Under the pieces are notes generated by a model that made no database searches, was not told where the DNA came from, and worked only from the letters and a program-made list of their open reading frames with translations. DNA of 64,000 nt. Origin: an uncultured Bacteroidota bacterium (GTDB taxonomy: Bacteria; Bacteroidota; Bacteroidia; Flavobacteriales; Flavobacteriaceae). Positions within the stretch are counted from its first letter, which is position 1. Each line of letters starts with the position of its first letter. The stretch is from NCBI GenBank assembly GCA_902581145.1, contig CACHNE010000001.1, positions 2,501 to 66,500 on the forward strand. Reading direction: 5' to 3'. Made by a program: the position numbers and the translations under genes. This document shows, in pieces, positions 18,581 through 28,050 of the stretch.

Positions 18581-19686
18581 TGAGATATTATATTATAGCT
18601 GGTGAAGCATCAGGTGACTTACATGGTTCAAATCTAATTAAAGAAATAAAAAAATTAGATAAAAACTCTGAGTTTAGATGTTGGGGGGGTGATTTAATTA
18701 AAGAGCAATGTGGTAATCTTGTAAAGCATTACAAAGATTATTCATATATGGGTTTCTTTGAAGTTTTTAAAAATATAATAAAGATTGCAAATAATATTTC
18801 ACTTTGTAAAAAAGATATTTTGAACTTCAAACCAGATGCAATTATTTATGTTGACTTCCCCGGGTTTAACATGAGAATAGCAAAGTGGGCCAAATCTAAA
18901 AATTTTACAAATCACTTTTATATTTCACCTCAAATTTGGGCATGGAAAGAAAGTAGAATTAAAATAATTAAAAAGGTTATCGATCAAATGTTTGTGATTC
19001 TTCCTTTTGAAAAAAAGTATTATCAAAAGCTGAATTATGATGTTAACTATGTAGGACACCCATTACTTGATGTGTTAAAAAACAAGGGGAAAGTAGACGA
19101 AAAAAGAGAAAAACTAATCGCACTACTTCCTGGAAGTAGAGACCAAGAAATAAGTAAAATATTACCGCTTATGTTAAGCGTTACCCAACAATTTAAAGAT
19201 TATAAATTTGTAATTTGTGGGGCACCATCTAAAACAAAATTATTTTACGAAGATTATATCAAAAAGACAGATAGTGATAATATTGAAATTGTCCAAAATC
19301 AAACTTATGAGGTTTTAAAAAAGTCATGTGCAGCATTGGTTACTTCTGGCACTGCTACCTTGGAAGCCGCATTATTTAAAACTCCTCAAGTAGTTTGTTA
19401 TAAATCAAGTTGGATTTCATTTCAAATTGGAAAAATTTTACTTAAGAATTTAAAATTTATTTCACTTGTAAATCTAATTTTAAACAAGACGGCCGTAACC
19501 GAATTAATTCAAGGACAACTAAATAAAAAGAATATCGCAAAAGAACTAAAATATATTATCAGTGAAGATGGTAAAAAAGAGGTGTTAAGTTTTTATGATG
19601 ACTTAGAAAAATTATTGAGTAAAGATGGTGCAAGTAAAGAAACTGCCAGTAAAATAGTCAATTATCATTTAGAGCCAAACTCATAA
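18580..19686 (+). CDS. lpxB: Lipid-A-disaccharide synthase
   Basis: A GT19 glycosyltransferase that joins UDP-2,3-diacylglucosamine and lipid X into the lipid A disaccharide at the inner membrane. At 368 aa it has normal length. Family motifs include YIIAGEASGDLHGSNLI (residues 3-19), VDFPGFNMRIA, YYISPQIWAWK-like HFYISPQIWAWKE, LPFEKKYY, YVGHPLLD, LLPGSRDQEI and TSGTATLEAALF. It starts with GTG at 18580, overlapping the upstream stop by one base, because the conserved N-terminus begins immediately. Its last 22 bp overlap the convergent thioredoxin gene. Confidence 0.96.
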   Translation: MRYYIIAGEASGDLHGSNLIKEIKKLDKNSEFRCWGGDLIKEQCGNLVKHYKDYSYMGFFEVFKNIIKIANNISLCKKDILNFKPDAIIYVDFPGFNMRIAKWAKSKNFTNHFYISPQIWAWKESRIKIIKKVIDQMFVILPFEKKYYQKLNYDVNYVGHPLLDVLKNKGKVDEKREKLIALLPGSRDQEISKILPLMLSVTQQFKDYKFVICGAPSKTKLFYEDYIKKTDSDNIEIVQNQTYEVLKKSCAALVTSGTATLEAALFKTPQVVCYKSSWISFQIGKILLKNLKFISLVNLILNKTAVTELIQGQLNKKNIAKELKYIISEDGKKEVLSFYDDLEKLLSKDGASKETASKIVNYHLEPNS

Positions 19687-20219
19687 ACAAATGATTCAAA
19701 AAACTTATTAAAATCTTCTTGAGATTGGTATTTTTTATAATTTTCGTCAGTAAACAACTTTAAATAAACTTCCAGTTGCTTTGGAGTTTTGTAGCCCCTT
19801 AACTTGTGCAAGAGATTAGATGATTTATCTAAAAATACAATTGTAGGAAAAGCTTGAATTCTGAACGCTTGACTTAATTGGTGGCTACTATTCCTTCTAT
19901 TTGCTCTAGCCGGATCATAGTTTGGATTCTCAAATGTATAACCTTTAAAATTTACAACATCATTACCTTCTGCGTTAAATTTAACAGCATAAAAATTATC
20001 GTTAATATATTTTGCTACATCCTTATTTGCAAAGGTATTTCTATCAAGTAATTTACATGGACCACACCAATTCGTGTACATATCTATAATTATATTTCTA
20101 GGTGCAGCTTCTTGTAGGTATACAGCATCTTCAAGAGATATCCACTTTATCTCTTGAGAAAAAGAATTAGTAGATAATGTGAAGACAAATAAAATAGTTA
20201 TGTAATAATAAAATCTCAT
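19665..20219 (-). CDS. Exported thioredoxin-family protein
   Basis: A 184-residue periplasmic thioredoxin-fold protein: signal peptide MRFYYYITILFVFTLSTNSF, cleaved near residue 22, then a thioredoxin domain with the active site WCGPC (about 52-56) and the cis-proline segment FRIQAFPTIVFLD. About 25 residues between these (around GYTFENPNYDPARANRR) form an insertion. It resembles thioredoxin_7/DUF255-like proteins common in Bacteroidota. The start is the ATG at 20219; an upstream TTG at 20240 forms part of the -7 box and cannot be translated. It would carry out thiol-disulfide exchange on unknown envelope proteins. It stands alone, convergent with lpxB. Confidence 0.9.
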   Translation of the reverse strand: MRFYYYITILFVFTLSTNSFSQEIKWISLEDAVYLQEAAPRNIIIDMYTNWCGPCKLLDRNTFANKDVAKYINDNFYAVKFNAEGNDVVNFKGYTFENPNYDPARANRRNSSHQLSQAFRIQAFPTIVFLDKSSNLLHKLRGYKTPKQLEVYLKLFTDENYKKYQSQEDFNKFFESFVYEFGSK

Positions 20220-20237
20220 AAATAAAATTATGTTCGA

Positions 20238-20245
20238 CAAAAATA
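20238..20245 (-). promoter_or_regulatory. -7 box for the thioredoxin gene
   Basis: The complement reads TATTTTTG, matching TANNTTTG. Its last three bases form the TTG at 20240 that would otherwise extend the reading frame. The predicted transcript start near 20234 fits translation from the ATG at 20219. Confidence 0.55.
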
Positions 20246-20295
20246 CTAAAAGATATCAGACTTTGATTTGTATAATTTTTAAAATTATTTATAAG

Positions 20296-22041
20296 CTATT
20301 TGATTCCATGCATTGACTTTTTGATAATTGGATGTAATAGCAGAGAAATAAATCCTAGAGCTATGGGAATAATAGTAAATATTAAAAAGAAGCCAGATAA
20401 TGAGTATTCCTGGGTGATTTTATCAATATCTCCACCAACATAATGTGCTAGCTTATTTCCGATAGCAACCGCTAAATAGTATACACCAAACATGAAAGCT
20501 ATCATCCTAGCAGGAATAAGTTTACTTAAATAAGAGAGTCCCATGGGCGATAAACATAATTCACCCAGGGTATGAAATAGATATGCAAATACTAGCCACA
20601 TCATACTTAAACTTGCACTGTCGGCTCCTGCTGGTACATTCCTAGCGCCAAAAGCTAAAAAACCAAATCCAATTCCTAAAAGTGCTAAACCTAGAAAATA
20701 CTTTACTGAGGCTGGAGGATTGTAGCTGCTATCCCACCATTTAGAAAACAATGGAGCAAAAATGATAATAAAAAGTGAGTTTAAAATTGCAAACCATGTG
20801 ATTGGTACTTCGGTTGATGTAGATTGAGATTCTGAATATATTTTAAAAATTATTATACCCCAAACAATGATAAAACTGAGACCTAGGACTATGTTTGAAA
20901 ATAGAATTTCAGTAAATGTCTTCTTAAACAAACTAATAAGAACATATGTAATCACTAATAATGGAACAATAGTGACTGAAATATCAACAATTTTAAAAAT
21001 CAGTGCTGAATTACCTTCTAAAAATCTATCAGTAAAATCCCTTGTATATAAAGGTAAAGAACCTGCTCCTTGTTCAAACGCAGCCCAAAAGAAAACTGTA
21101 AAAAGACAAAATATTGTAAAAACAATCATCCTATCACGAACTATAGGAGTGTATCTTGGAATTCTAACTAGTAATAATGTTATAAATGAAATAAAGGCTA
21201 CAAGAGCAAAAAATAATGAATTCTCCATTCCAAAATAAGAGAAATTAAGAATATTTATACCTCCTATTTTACTCAGTGGATCATTAATTATAAATATAAG
21301 TGCACTTACAACAAAAATTAAAATCAATAAAATATCTAATGGTGAAAAAGGGTTTAACTTTTCATTGTTTTCTTTTTTGACCTCTAATTTTTTGTCATAT
21401 TTTTCTGGAACCCCGCCAATTTCACCAAACAATGGTTGAGCATAATAGAACTGAATCATACCCAAAAGCATAAAAATTCCTGCTAATCCAAATCCAAATG
21501 ACCAACCTACTTTCTCACCAACCCATCCACACAGCATAATCCCCAAAAAAGCTCCAGCATTGACACCCATGTAAAATATGTTAAATGCACCATCTTTTTT
21601 ATCATCTCTACCTTCATAAATCTTTGAAATAATTGAAGTAATATTAGGCTTAAAAAATCCCGTACCGATAACAAGTAATGAAATTCCAATGTATAGAAAA
21701 GTAGGAGTTTCAACAGCCATAGATGCATGACCTAATGTCATTAAGAATGCACCTATAACAACCGCATTTCGGTAACCAATTTTTTTATCACCTAACCATC
21801 CACCTGCAAGAGGAGCTAAATAAGCAAACATGGCATATGTGCCAAGTAATGATAATGCAGCAGATGAACTCCAACCCCAACCTGGGTTGTCACCAAGAAT
21901 TGCGCCCGTAAGAAATATTACTAATATAGCTCTCATTCCATAGTATGAGAATCTTTCCCACATTTCAGTAAAAAATAACACAAATAGTGCAGCAGGATGA
22001 CCTATTACGGTTTTACTAAAGAATTTATCAGTATTACTCAT
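20296..22041 (-). CDS. POT-family proton-coupled oligopeptide transporter (second of a tandem pair)
   Basis: A 581-residue major-facilitator carrier importing di- and tripeptides with protons. The POT signature EMWERFSYYGMRAI lies at residues 26-39 and the second motif NIFYMGVNAGAFLG near 160. About 14 hydrophobic segments are visible; the region around residues 210-260 and 330-420 is longer than in the sister protein. It starts with ATG at 22041, sharing one base with the TAA of the upstream POT gene, so the two are translationally coupled. Peptide specificity cannot be read from sequence. Confidence 0.94.
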   Translation of the reverse strand: MSNTDKFFSKTVIGHPAALFVLFFTEMWERFSYYGMRAILVIFLTGAILGDNPGWGWSSSAALSLLGTYAMFAYLAPLAGGWLGDKKIGYRNAVVIGAFLMTLGHASMAVETPTFLYIGISLLVIGTGFFKPNITSIISKIYEGRDDKKDGAFNIFYMGVNAGAFLGIMLCGWVGEKVGWSFGFGLAGIFMLLGMIQFYYAQPLFGEIGGVPEKYDKKLEVKKENNEKLNPFSPLDILLILIFVVSALIFIINDPLSKIGGINILNFSYFGMENSLFFALVAFISFITLLLVRIPRYTPIVRDRMIVFTIFCLFTVFFWAAFEQGAGSLPLYTRDFTDRFLEGNSALIFKIVDISVTIVPLLVITYVLISLFKKTFTEILFSNIVLGLSFIIVWGIIIFKIYSESQSTSTEVPITWFAILNSLFIIIFAPLFSKWWDSSYNPPASVKYFLGLALLGIGFGFLAFGARNVPAGADSASLSMMWLVFAYLFHTLGELCLSPMGLSYLSKLIPARMIAFMFGVYYLAVAIGNKLAHYVGGDIDKITQEYSLSGFFLIFTIIPIALGFISLLLHPIIKKSMHGIK

Positions 22042-23423
22042 TATTCAACATCAATTTCTTCAGCACCATGAGTAAGTCGTTTAAGTGGTTTTAAAAGAAG
22101 TAATACCAATATTCCAAACAGAGTGCAGAAAATAGCAATCCCTGTGAAAACTTGAAATTCACCGGCACCCTCAGAGAGTTGTCCTACAAATCCAGCAACC
22201 TTATTTCCTAGACCTGTCGCTGCAAAATAAGCACCCATCATAAAAGCAGCATATTTAACTGGTGCTAATTTTGTAATAAATGATAAAGCTACTGGAGAGG
22301 CACATAACTCACCAATCGTGTGAAAAAGATATGCTAAGACTAACCATATCATAGCAGATTTTTGAACGATTTCATCTCCCTCCATCACAACTTCTGTTGA
22401 GGCTTTACTCATAAAGAAAAAACCAAAAGCCATTATTATTATTCCAATAGCCATTTTGAACAAAGAAGAGGATTCCCTACCCTTTTTAGCCCAATTACTC
22501 CAAAATGCTGTTACAACAAGTGCAAAAACAATTATAAAAAAGGCATTAATAGATTGAAATATTGCTGCGGGTACAATGAATTCGTTTTCCATAAATGGTA
22601 AAGCCAGCGATCTATCAGTTTTTTGTTCAGTGTAAAGGTTCATTAGTCCGCCTGCTTGTTCAAATGCTCCCCAAAAAACAATTATAATCAAAAATGATAA
22701 AAACAATACAATTATTCTGTCCTTTTCAACATTTGTCAATGGCCTATTCATTAACTCTTTATCTGGAGATTTTTCACTTCCAATAAATTCACCAACACCT
22801 TCTAAATACTGTAGACCGTAAAAATATACCAATTGACCAATTGCCATTCCAATTCCAGCTAAACCAAATCCAAAATGCCATCCGTATTTAGCGGCAACAG
22901 CTCCTACTGTTAAAGCTCCAAGAAAGGCTCCAATATTTATACCCATATAGAAAATGTAAAAACCATCTTCACGTTTATTATCTCCTTTTTGATATAAACC
23001 ACCAACCATAGTAGAGATGTTAGGTTTTAAAAATCCAACACCAACTACGATAAGCATTAATCCAGTAAAAAATGCCCATTCGGTATCAACAGCTAGGATT
23101 CCATGACCTGCACATAATAATAATCCTCCAAGCATTACAGCCTTTTTTTGACCAATGTATTTATCAGCTACCCATCCACCGGGAATTGACATTAGGTAGA
23201 CAAACATTGTGTAAGTACCGTAAAAAGAAAGTGTTTCAGCGTTTGTCCATCCAAATCCGGACTGCGGATCATCCAATATAATTGGAGCGGCTAAATATAA
23301 AGTCAAAATTGCTCTCATCCCATAGTATGAAAATCTTTCCCACATTTCTACAAAGAATAGAATGTAAAGCCCTGCTGGATGTCCAAAAAATGTTTTTTCT
23401 TGTGTTATTGGGTTGGTTGTCAT
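22041..23423 (-). CDS. POT-family proton-coupled oligopeptide transporter (first of a tandem pair)
   Basis: A 460-residue POT/PTR2 carrier with the signature EMWERFSYYGMRAIL near residues 27-41 and the second motif FYIFYMGINIGAFLG near 150. It has 12-14 hydrophobic helices and is close to the standard DtpT length. It is the promoter-proximal gene of a two-gene unit and is clearly homologous to the downstream POT protein, suggesting an old duplication. Peptide uptake fits with the peptidase-rich neighbourhood. The ATG at 23423 gives MTTNPITQEKTFFGHPAGLY, a normal N-terminus. No convincing -7 box was found in its upstream gap. Confidence 0.94.
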   Translation of the reverse strand: MTTNPITQEKTFFGHPAGLYILFFVEMWERFSYYGMRAILTLYLAAPIILDDPQSGFGWTNAETLSFYGTYTMFVYLMSIPGGWVADKYIGQKKAVMLGGLLLCAGHGILAVDTEWAFFTGLMLIVVGVGFLKPNISTMVGGLYQKGDNKREDGFYIFYMGINIGAFLGALTVGAVAAKYGWHFGFGLAGIGMAIGQLVYFYGLQYLEGVGEFIGSEKSPDKELMNRPLTNVEKDRIIVLFLSFLIIIVFWGAFEQAGGLMNLYTEQKTDRSLALPFMENEFIVPAAIFQSINAFFIIVFALVVTAFWSNWAKKGRESSSLFKMAIGIIIMAFGFFFMSKASTEVVMEGDEIVQKSAMIWLVLAYLFHTIGELCASPVALSFITKLAPVKYAAFMMGAYFAATGLGNKVAGFVGQLSEGAGEFQVFTGIAIFCTLFGILVLLLLKPLKRLTHGAEEIDVE

Positions 23424-23521
23424 AATTTATTTTTTTGAATTCACTAAAATATTATATTTTACCTAATTATGTTAATTTAATCATTAATAAATTATTGGTA
23501 ATGATTTTACTTCAAGTATCT

Positions 23522-23529
23522 TATCTTTG
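23522..23529 (+). promoter_or_regulatory. -7 box for the HMG-CoA reductase gene
   Basis: TATCTTTG matches TANNTTTG and would start transcription near 23533, about 16 nt before the ATG at 23549. The expected -33 TTTG is not evident. Confidence 0.5.
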
Positions 23530-23548
23530 ATTTATATTGTATCGAATA

Positions 23549-24856
23549 ATGTCTAAAGAAATCAAAGGTTTTTCAAAACTAACGAAAAAAGAGAAAATTG
23601 AATGGCTGTCAAAATCATGTTTTAAAGACAGTGATTCGGCAAAAAAAATACTAACTCAATACTGGAATATTGATAGTAATCTTCAAAAATTACATGATGA
23701 GTTTTCTGAAAATACCATATCAAATTATTATTTACCTTTTGCAATAGCTCCTAATTTTTTGATAAATAATAAAATTTATACTGTTCCGATGACTATTGAA
23801 GAGAGCTCAGTGGTTGCAGCAGCAAGTAAGGCTGCAAAATTTTGGATGAAAAATGGTGGATTCAAAGCTGAGGTTATTGATTCTGAAAAAATTGGTCAAG
23901 TACATTTTTTATTTAGTGGCGATAAAAAAATCCTTTCAGAATATTTTAATTTTGTAAAACCCTATCTGATTGAAAACACCAAAGAAATAACTAAAAAGAT
24001 GGAATCAAGAGGTGGAGGTATAAACAGTATCGAATTAATCGATAAAACCGCTGAATTAGACGGATATTATCAAATCTTTGCAACATTTAATACCGTTGAT
24101 GCAATGGGTGCCAACTTTATAAATTCGTGCTTGGAGGAATTTGCTGAAACTTTTTACAAATCAGTTTTAAAATTTAACCATCATGAGTTAAAACAGAAAG
24201 ATATCGATATTATAATGAGTATTTTATCAAACTTTGTCCCAAAATGCTTAGTCAAATCATCTGTAAGTTGTAGGGTTTCAGAACTTAATAAGCTCGAACC
24301 TAAAACAAAGAATTTTACTGAAAAAATTGTAAAGGCAATTGAAATTGCAAATATCGATATTCACAGAGCAGTTACTCACAATAAAGGTATCATGAATGGT
24401 ATTGATGCCGTTGCTATAGCAACTGGAAATGATTTTAGAGCAATTGAAGCTGGTGCGCATGCTTACGCCTCAGACGGAAAGTATAAAAGCTTGTCTAAAG
24501 CATACATTAAAGATGACATCTTTTATTTTGAATTAAAATTACCACTGGCAGTTGGAACTATAGGTGGAGTTACCAATCTACATCCTTTGGTAAAGTTAGC
24601 TTTAGAGATATTAGAGAACCCTAATTCAAAAGAATTAATGAATATAATAGCAAGTGTTGGGCTAGCACAAAATTTTGGGGCTCTCAGATCTTTAGTTACC
24701 TCAGGAATTCAAAAAGGTCATATGAAGATGCACTTGACAAATTTACTTAATAAACATAACGCATCTGAAAAAGAAAAAGAGAGTGCCTTGAAATATTTTA
24801 AGGATAAGCTTGTAACAAGCTCAAACGTAGAAAATTTTATTAAAAAAATTCGATAA
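23549..24856 (+). CDS. Hydroxymethylglutaryl-CoA reductase (class II type)
   Basis: Reduces HMG-CoA to mevalonate, committing acetyl units to isoprenoid synthesis. From ATG 23549 the protein has 435 residues. The catalytic glutamate lies in IEESSVVAAASKA (about 85), NAD(P)-binding DAMGANFINSC near 183, the aspartate in GNDFRAIEAGAHAYA (about 294) and the histidine in KGHMKMHLTN (about 391). This is the short soluble class II enzyme, without a membrane anchor. A TTG at 23537 in frame is too close to the predicted transcript start. It abuts the GYDIA-type kinase gene with no gap, forming a two-gene mevalonate operon. Confidence 0.95.
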   Translation: MSKEIKGFSKLTKKEKIEWLSKSCFKDSDSAKKILTQYWNIDSNLQKLHDEFSENTISNYYLPFAIAPNFLINNKIYTVPMTIEESSVVAAASKAAKFWMKNGGFKAEVIDSEKIGQVHFLFSGDKKILSEYFNFVKPYLIENTKEITKKMESRGGGINSIELIDKTAELDGYYQIFATFNTVDAMGANFINSCLEEFAETFYKSVLKFNHHELKQKDIDIIMSILSNFVPKCLVKSSVSCRVSELNKLEPKTKNFTEKIVKAIEIANIDIHRAVTHNKGIMNGIDAVAIATGNDFRAIEAGAHAYASDGKYKSLSKAYIKDDIFYFELKLPLAVGTIGGVTNLHPLVKLALEILENPNSKELMNIIASVGLAQNFGALRSLVTSGIQKGHMKMHLTNLLNKHNASEKEKESALKYFKDKLVTSSNVENFIKKIR

Positions 24857-25765
24857 ATGTTATTTAAAAGTAATGGTAAAATTTTACTATGCTCTGAATA
24901 TCTGGTTTTAGAGGGAGCTAAAGCAATAGCCTTACCATCAAAATTAACCCAAGACCTTCAGGTTACTAAGTGTGAAAATAAAATAATCGAATGGCAAAGC
25001 TTTGATGATAAAAATGAATTATGGTTTGAAGAAAAATTTTACTTCAGTGGTGGTGATCTTAAGTATGATGGAAAAAAAAATAAAACCTCTGAAAAAATGC
25101 TTCTTCTTTTTAAATATTTACTAAAAGCAAAAGACGTAAAAGATATACTGGGAAATAAATTTTTAACAAAACTTAACTTTAAAAGGGATTGGGGTCTTGG
25201 TACATCATCAACATTTGTAAATAATCTTGCTAAATGGGCAAAGACAGATCCATATAAGTTACTATTCTCTGCTTTTAATGGTAGTGGATACGACATTGCA
25301 TGTTGTGATGTAAAGAATCCGATTTTCTTTCAGAAAAAACAAAATTCAATTAGTATTGAAAATATAAGTTTTAACCCACCCTTTGTTGAAAATTTATATT
25401 TAGTATACTTAGAAAAAAAACAAAATACCCAAACTTCTATAATAAATTATTTTAATGTAAAGTCGGAAAGAAAACACTTAATTGAAAAGGTGAATTTTAT
25501 AGCAGAAGAAATTATAAAGTGTAAAGATTTAAATCAATTTGAAGATCTAATCGTGGAACATGAAAATATTATCGCAAATGCAACCTCACAAGAACCAATA
25601 CATCAATCAGTTTTTTCTGCCTATAGTCAGGGTAAAATAAAAAGTCTTGGTGCTTGGGGTGGAGATTTTATTTTAGTGACATCTAAAAACAATGACCTCA
25701 GTTTTTTTAAAAACAAAGGCTATAACACAATACTGAAGCTATCAGACTTGTTATATATTAACTAG
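24857..25765 (+). CDS. GYDIA-type GHMP kinase, candidate phosphomevalonate kinase
   Basis: A 302-residue GHMP-superfamily kinase. The N-terminus, NGKILLCSEYLVLEGAKAIA, resembles mevalonate and phosphomevalonate kinases; the phosphate-binding loop is WGLGTSSTFVNNLA (about 114-127) and GSGYDIACCD follows (about 142-151). The GYDIA motif names a Bacteroidota group of GHMP kinases whose substrate is not settled to my knowledge. It starts on the base after the HMG-CoA reductase stop codon. Mevalonate kinase and MvaD are encoded at 62327-64000, so the missing step, phosphorylation of phosphomevalonate, is the natural guess. Its stop overlaps the convergent ppiD-like gene by 4 bp. Confidence 0.85.
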   Translation: MLFKSNGKILLCSEYLVLEGAKAIALPSKLTQDLQVTKCENKIIEWQSFDDKNELWFEEKFYFSGGDLKYDGKKNKTSEKMLLLFKYLLKAKDVKDILGNKFLTKLNFKRDWGLGTSSTFVNNLAKWAKTDPYKLLFSAFNGSGYDIACCDVKNPIFFQKKQNSISIENISFNPPFVENLYLVYLEKKQNTQTSIINYFNVKSERKHLIEKVNFIAEEIIKCKDLNQFEDLIVEHENIIANATSQEPIHQSVFSAYSQGKIKSLGAWGGDFILVTSKNNDLSFFKNKGYNTILKLSDLLYIN

Positions 25766-27924
25766 TAAAAAGTACTTCTAAAATCTTCAATTTCAGCTTT
25801 ATCCTTCAAAGCATCATAAGTTTTACTTCGGACATTAGTTGACCTTGTAGAATTTATCAAGTTAACCATATTTTGATAATTTTCGAGAGATGAAGCTTTT
25901 CTTCTGTCCGTTACATAGATATAAAAGACTCCACTGTTTCCAATGATCGCTGATGAATTGACATCTTTATTAATACCCATTGCATATCCAACAACTGATG
26001 GCTCATTTCCAACACCTGAAATTACTGGGTTATTAATATTTACCGATAAGGCAGTTTGTACATCTACATTATTAAGACTAGCTATTTCATCTAGGTTTGA
26101 TGATTTAATACTACTAATAATTTTTTCAGCTTTCTTTTGATTTTTGACCTTAGGTAATGCAGTTATAGATGATTTTTCATATGACATCATACCATTATCG
26201 TTTATCGCAGTCAACATAGCTATAACATACCCACCGTTTTGAAGATTAAATCTTTTTATATCTCCTATGTCTGTGTTATCTTCATAAGCCCATCTGACAA
26301 TGCTTCTTTGTTGACCTAACATTGGGATATTTTCATCTAACTCACCAATATTATTAACAGGATTAATCTTTACATCATTTTCTTTGGAATAGTCTCTGAA
26401 GTTATCTTTATTAACAGCAATCTCAAATTTAGAGGTAATATTGTAAATACTATCTCTGGTTCTTTCTGAAGGCTCAACCTTAATAGCTAAATTTCCTATT
26501 TTAACAGCCTTTTGTTTTTTACCTTGAGATAATATTTCAATTACATGAAAACCAAAGTCAGTTTCAACAACATCAACAGCCCCTACTCTTCTTTCAAAGG
26601 AAAAATCTCTAAACTCTGGTGCAAATCCGTCAATGTAGGCAAACTCAATAACTCCATCATTTTCATTACTAACTTCATCAGATGATAAACTTAGTAAAGA
26701 GTTGAACTTACTTCTATTTCTGTTTAGAACTCTCAAAATACTATCAGCTGTTTTTTTAGCTTCTTCCTTAGATTTAGAAACTTCGGGTCCACTTCTAAAA
26801 GAACCCAAATAAGGTATTAGAATATGTCTAACTTTTACAGAATCTGAAATAAATTTTGAATCAATCAACTTAGTAGCTTTTACAAAACCGTTCTCATTGT
26901 ATGGTCCATAAACCTCACCCAACTTGAGATCATATATTTTATCAGCTATTGAATTAGAAAGTGATGATTTAAAAACAAATGAATCAAAGAATTTAATGGC
27001 TGAATTTAAATTTAAAAATTCTTCATTATTTTTTGTGTTTTTGAACCCACTATATGTAATGTTTCTTTGAGAATCTAAATCAAACTCTTCTCTATCTTCC
27101 AAAAGGTCAATCACTGTTTGTCTTGATTCTAATTCGTCAAGTCCAGAAGGCTTTTCTTCAAACCGAACAAAAATCATATCTCTTGATGGATCTGATGAAA
27201 AATTATTTTTATTTTCATTAATGTAAGAGGTTACCTCAGATTTTGAAACTTTAATGTCATTATCAGAAATGGTACTAAATGGGATTTTAACATACTTAAA
27301 GTCTACAACATCATTTGAATTAAAATAGTCTTCTTCCCCCTCAAAAAGCGGTGTATTTATACCCGCATCTATTAGTTTGTAATATATTTCTTCAATACCA
27401 AATGAACCGATATTTTCTTCAAAATTATTCCATGATTGATAATTTACCAAAGATCCTTGCAGCTCCATTGTCTCTGGTGAAATCTCTTTTAAATTTAATA
27501 TAAATTGATTTAGCCTAGTTTCGTCAAATTCACCATTTTCATCTTGAAAATCTTCAAATGCAAGTAGATTAGTTTTGAGAAAGTCTCTCATCATTTCTCT
27601 TTCTATTTGAATGCCAATTTTTTCATACTCGGATTGTAGAACAAGCTTTTTAAGTTCTGAATTCCATACTGAATTCATTGCTTGAATTGATGATCTTGAC
27701 CCTCTATTCTGTTGCTCTATATTGTCAACTTTCTGCATAAAGTCTGTTCTATCCATCTCAATACCGTTAACAACCGCAACACGACTTTGATTAAATTCAT
27801 CGGCTTTAAAAACATCTGTAACAGTACCCGATCCAGTCGAAAACACAAACGCAAATAAAGCTAATCCGATAACACTTATTAACGCTACCGGTCCGAGAGC
27901 TCTAATTTTTCCTAAAACTGCCAT
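25762..27924 (-). CDS. PpiD-like membrane-anchored peptidylprolyl isomerase
   Basis: A 720-residue periplasmic chaperone. One transmembrane helix (about 12-30) is followed by a SurA/PpiD N-terminal region with VNGIEMDRTDFMQ (about 54-66) and a parvulin-type PPIase domain (about 360-470, starting VRHILIPYLGSF and containing SFERRVGAVDVVETDFGFHVIEI). The C-terminal 250 residues are a further helical/PPIase-like region. PpiD folds outer-membrane proteins emerging from the Sec translocon. It has its own -7 box 24 bp upstream. In many flavobacteria I recall a CNNM/hemolysin-family gene between lptC and this gene; here only 126 bp remain. Confidence 0.9.
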   Translation of the reverse strand: MAVLGKIRALGPVALISVIGLALFAFVFSTGSGTVTDVFKADEFNQSRVAVVNGIEMDRTDFMQKVDNIEQQNRGSRSSIQAMNSVWNSELKKLVLQSEYEKIGIQIEREMMRDFLKTNLLAFEDFQDENGEFDETRLNQFILNLKEISPETMELQGSLVNYQSWNNFEENIGSFGIEEIYYKLIDAGINTPLFEGEEDYFNSNDVVDFKYVKIPFSTISDNDIKVSKSEVTSYINENKNNFSSDPSRDMIFVRFEEKPSGLDELESRQTVIDLLEDREEFDLDSQRNITYSGFKNTKNNEEFLNLNSAIKFFDSFVFKSSLSNSIADKIYDLKLGEVYGPYNENGFVKATKLIDSKFISDSVKVRHILIPYLGSFRSGPEVSKSKEEAKKTADSILRVLNRNRSKFNSLLSLSSDEVSNENDGVIEFAYIDGFAPEFRDFSFERRVGAVDVVETDFGFHVIEILSQGKKQKAVKIGNLAIKVEPSERTRDSIYNITSKFEIAVNKDNFRDYSKENDVKINPVNNIGELDENIPMLGQQRSIVRWAYEDNTDIGDIKRFNLQNGGYVIAMLTAINDNGMMSYEKSSITALPKVKNQKKAEKIISSIKSSNLDEIASLNNVDVQTALSVNINNPVISGVGNEPSVVGYAMGINKDVNSSAIIGNSGVFYIYVTDRRKASSLENYQNMVNLINSTRSTNVRSKTYDALKDKAEIEDFRSTFY

Positions 27925-27947
27925 ATTTTTCCTATAAAAGTAGTGGC

Positions 27948-27955
27948 CAAAAGTA
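27948..27955 (-). promoter_or_regulatory. -7 box for the ppiD-like gene
   Basis: The complement reads TACTTTTG (TANNTTTG) with TTTT 19 bases upstream in place of TTTG. It predicts a start near 27944 and a leader of about 20 nt before the ATG at 27924. Confidence 0.5.
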
Positions 27956-28050
27956 GTATTTTATTATCAATTATAAAAAATAATTTTTCTGTAATAGAAA
28001 TACGAACAATTATTGGTTATTTATTAACAACAAAAATAAAGCTGTACTTC

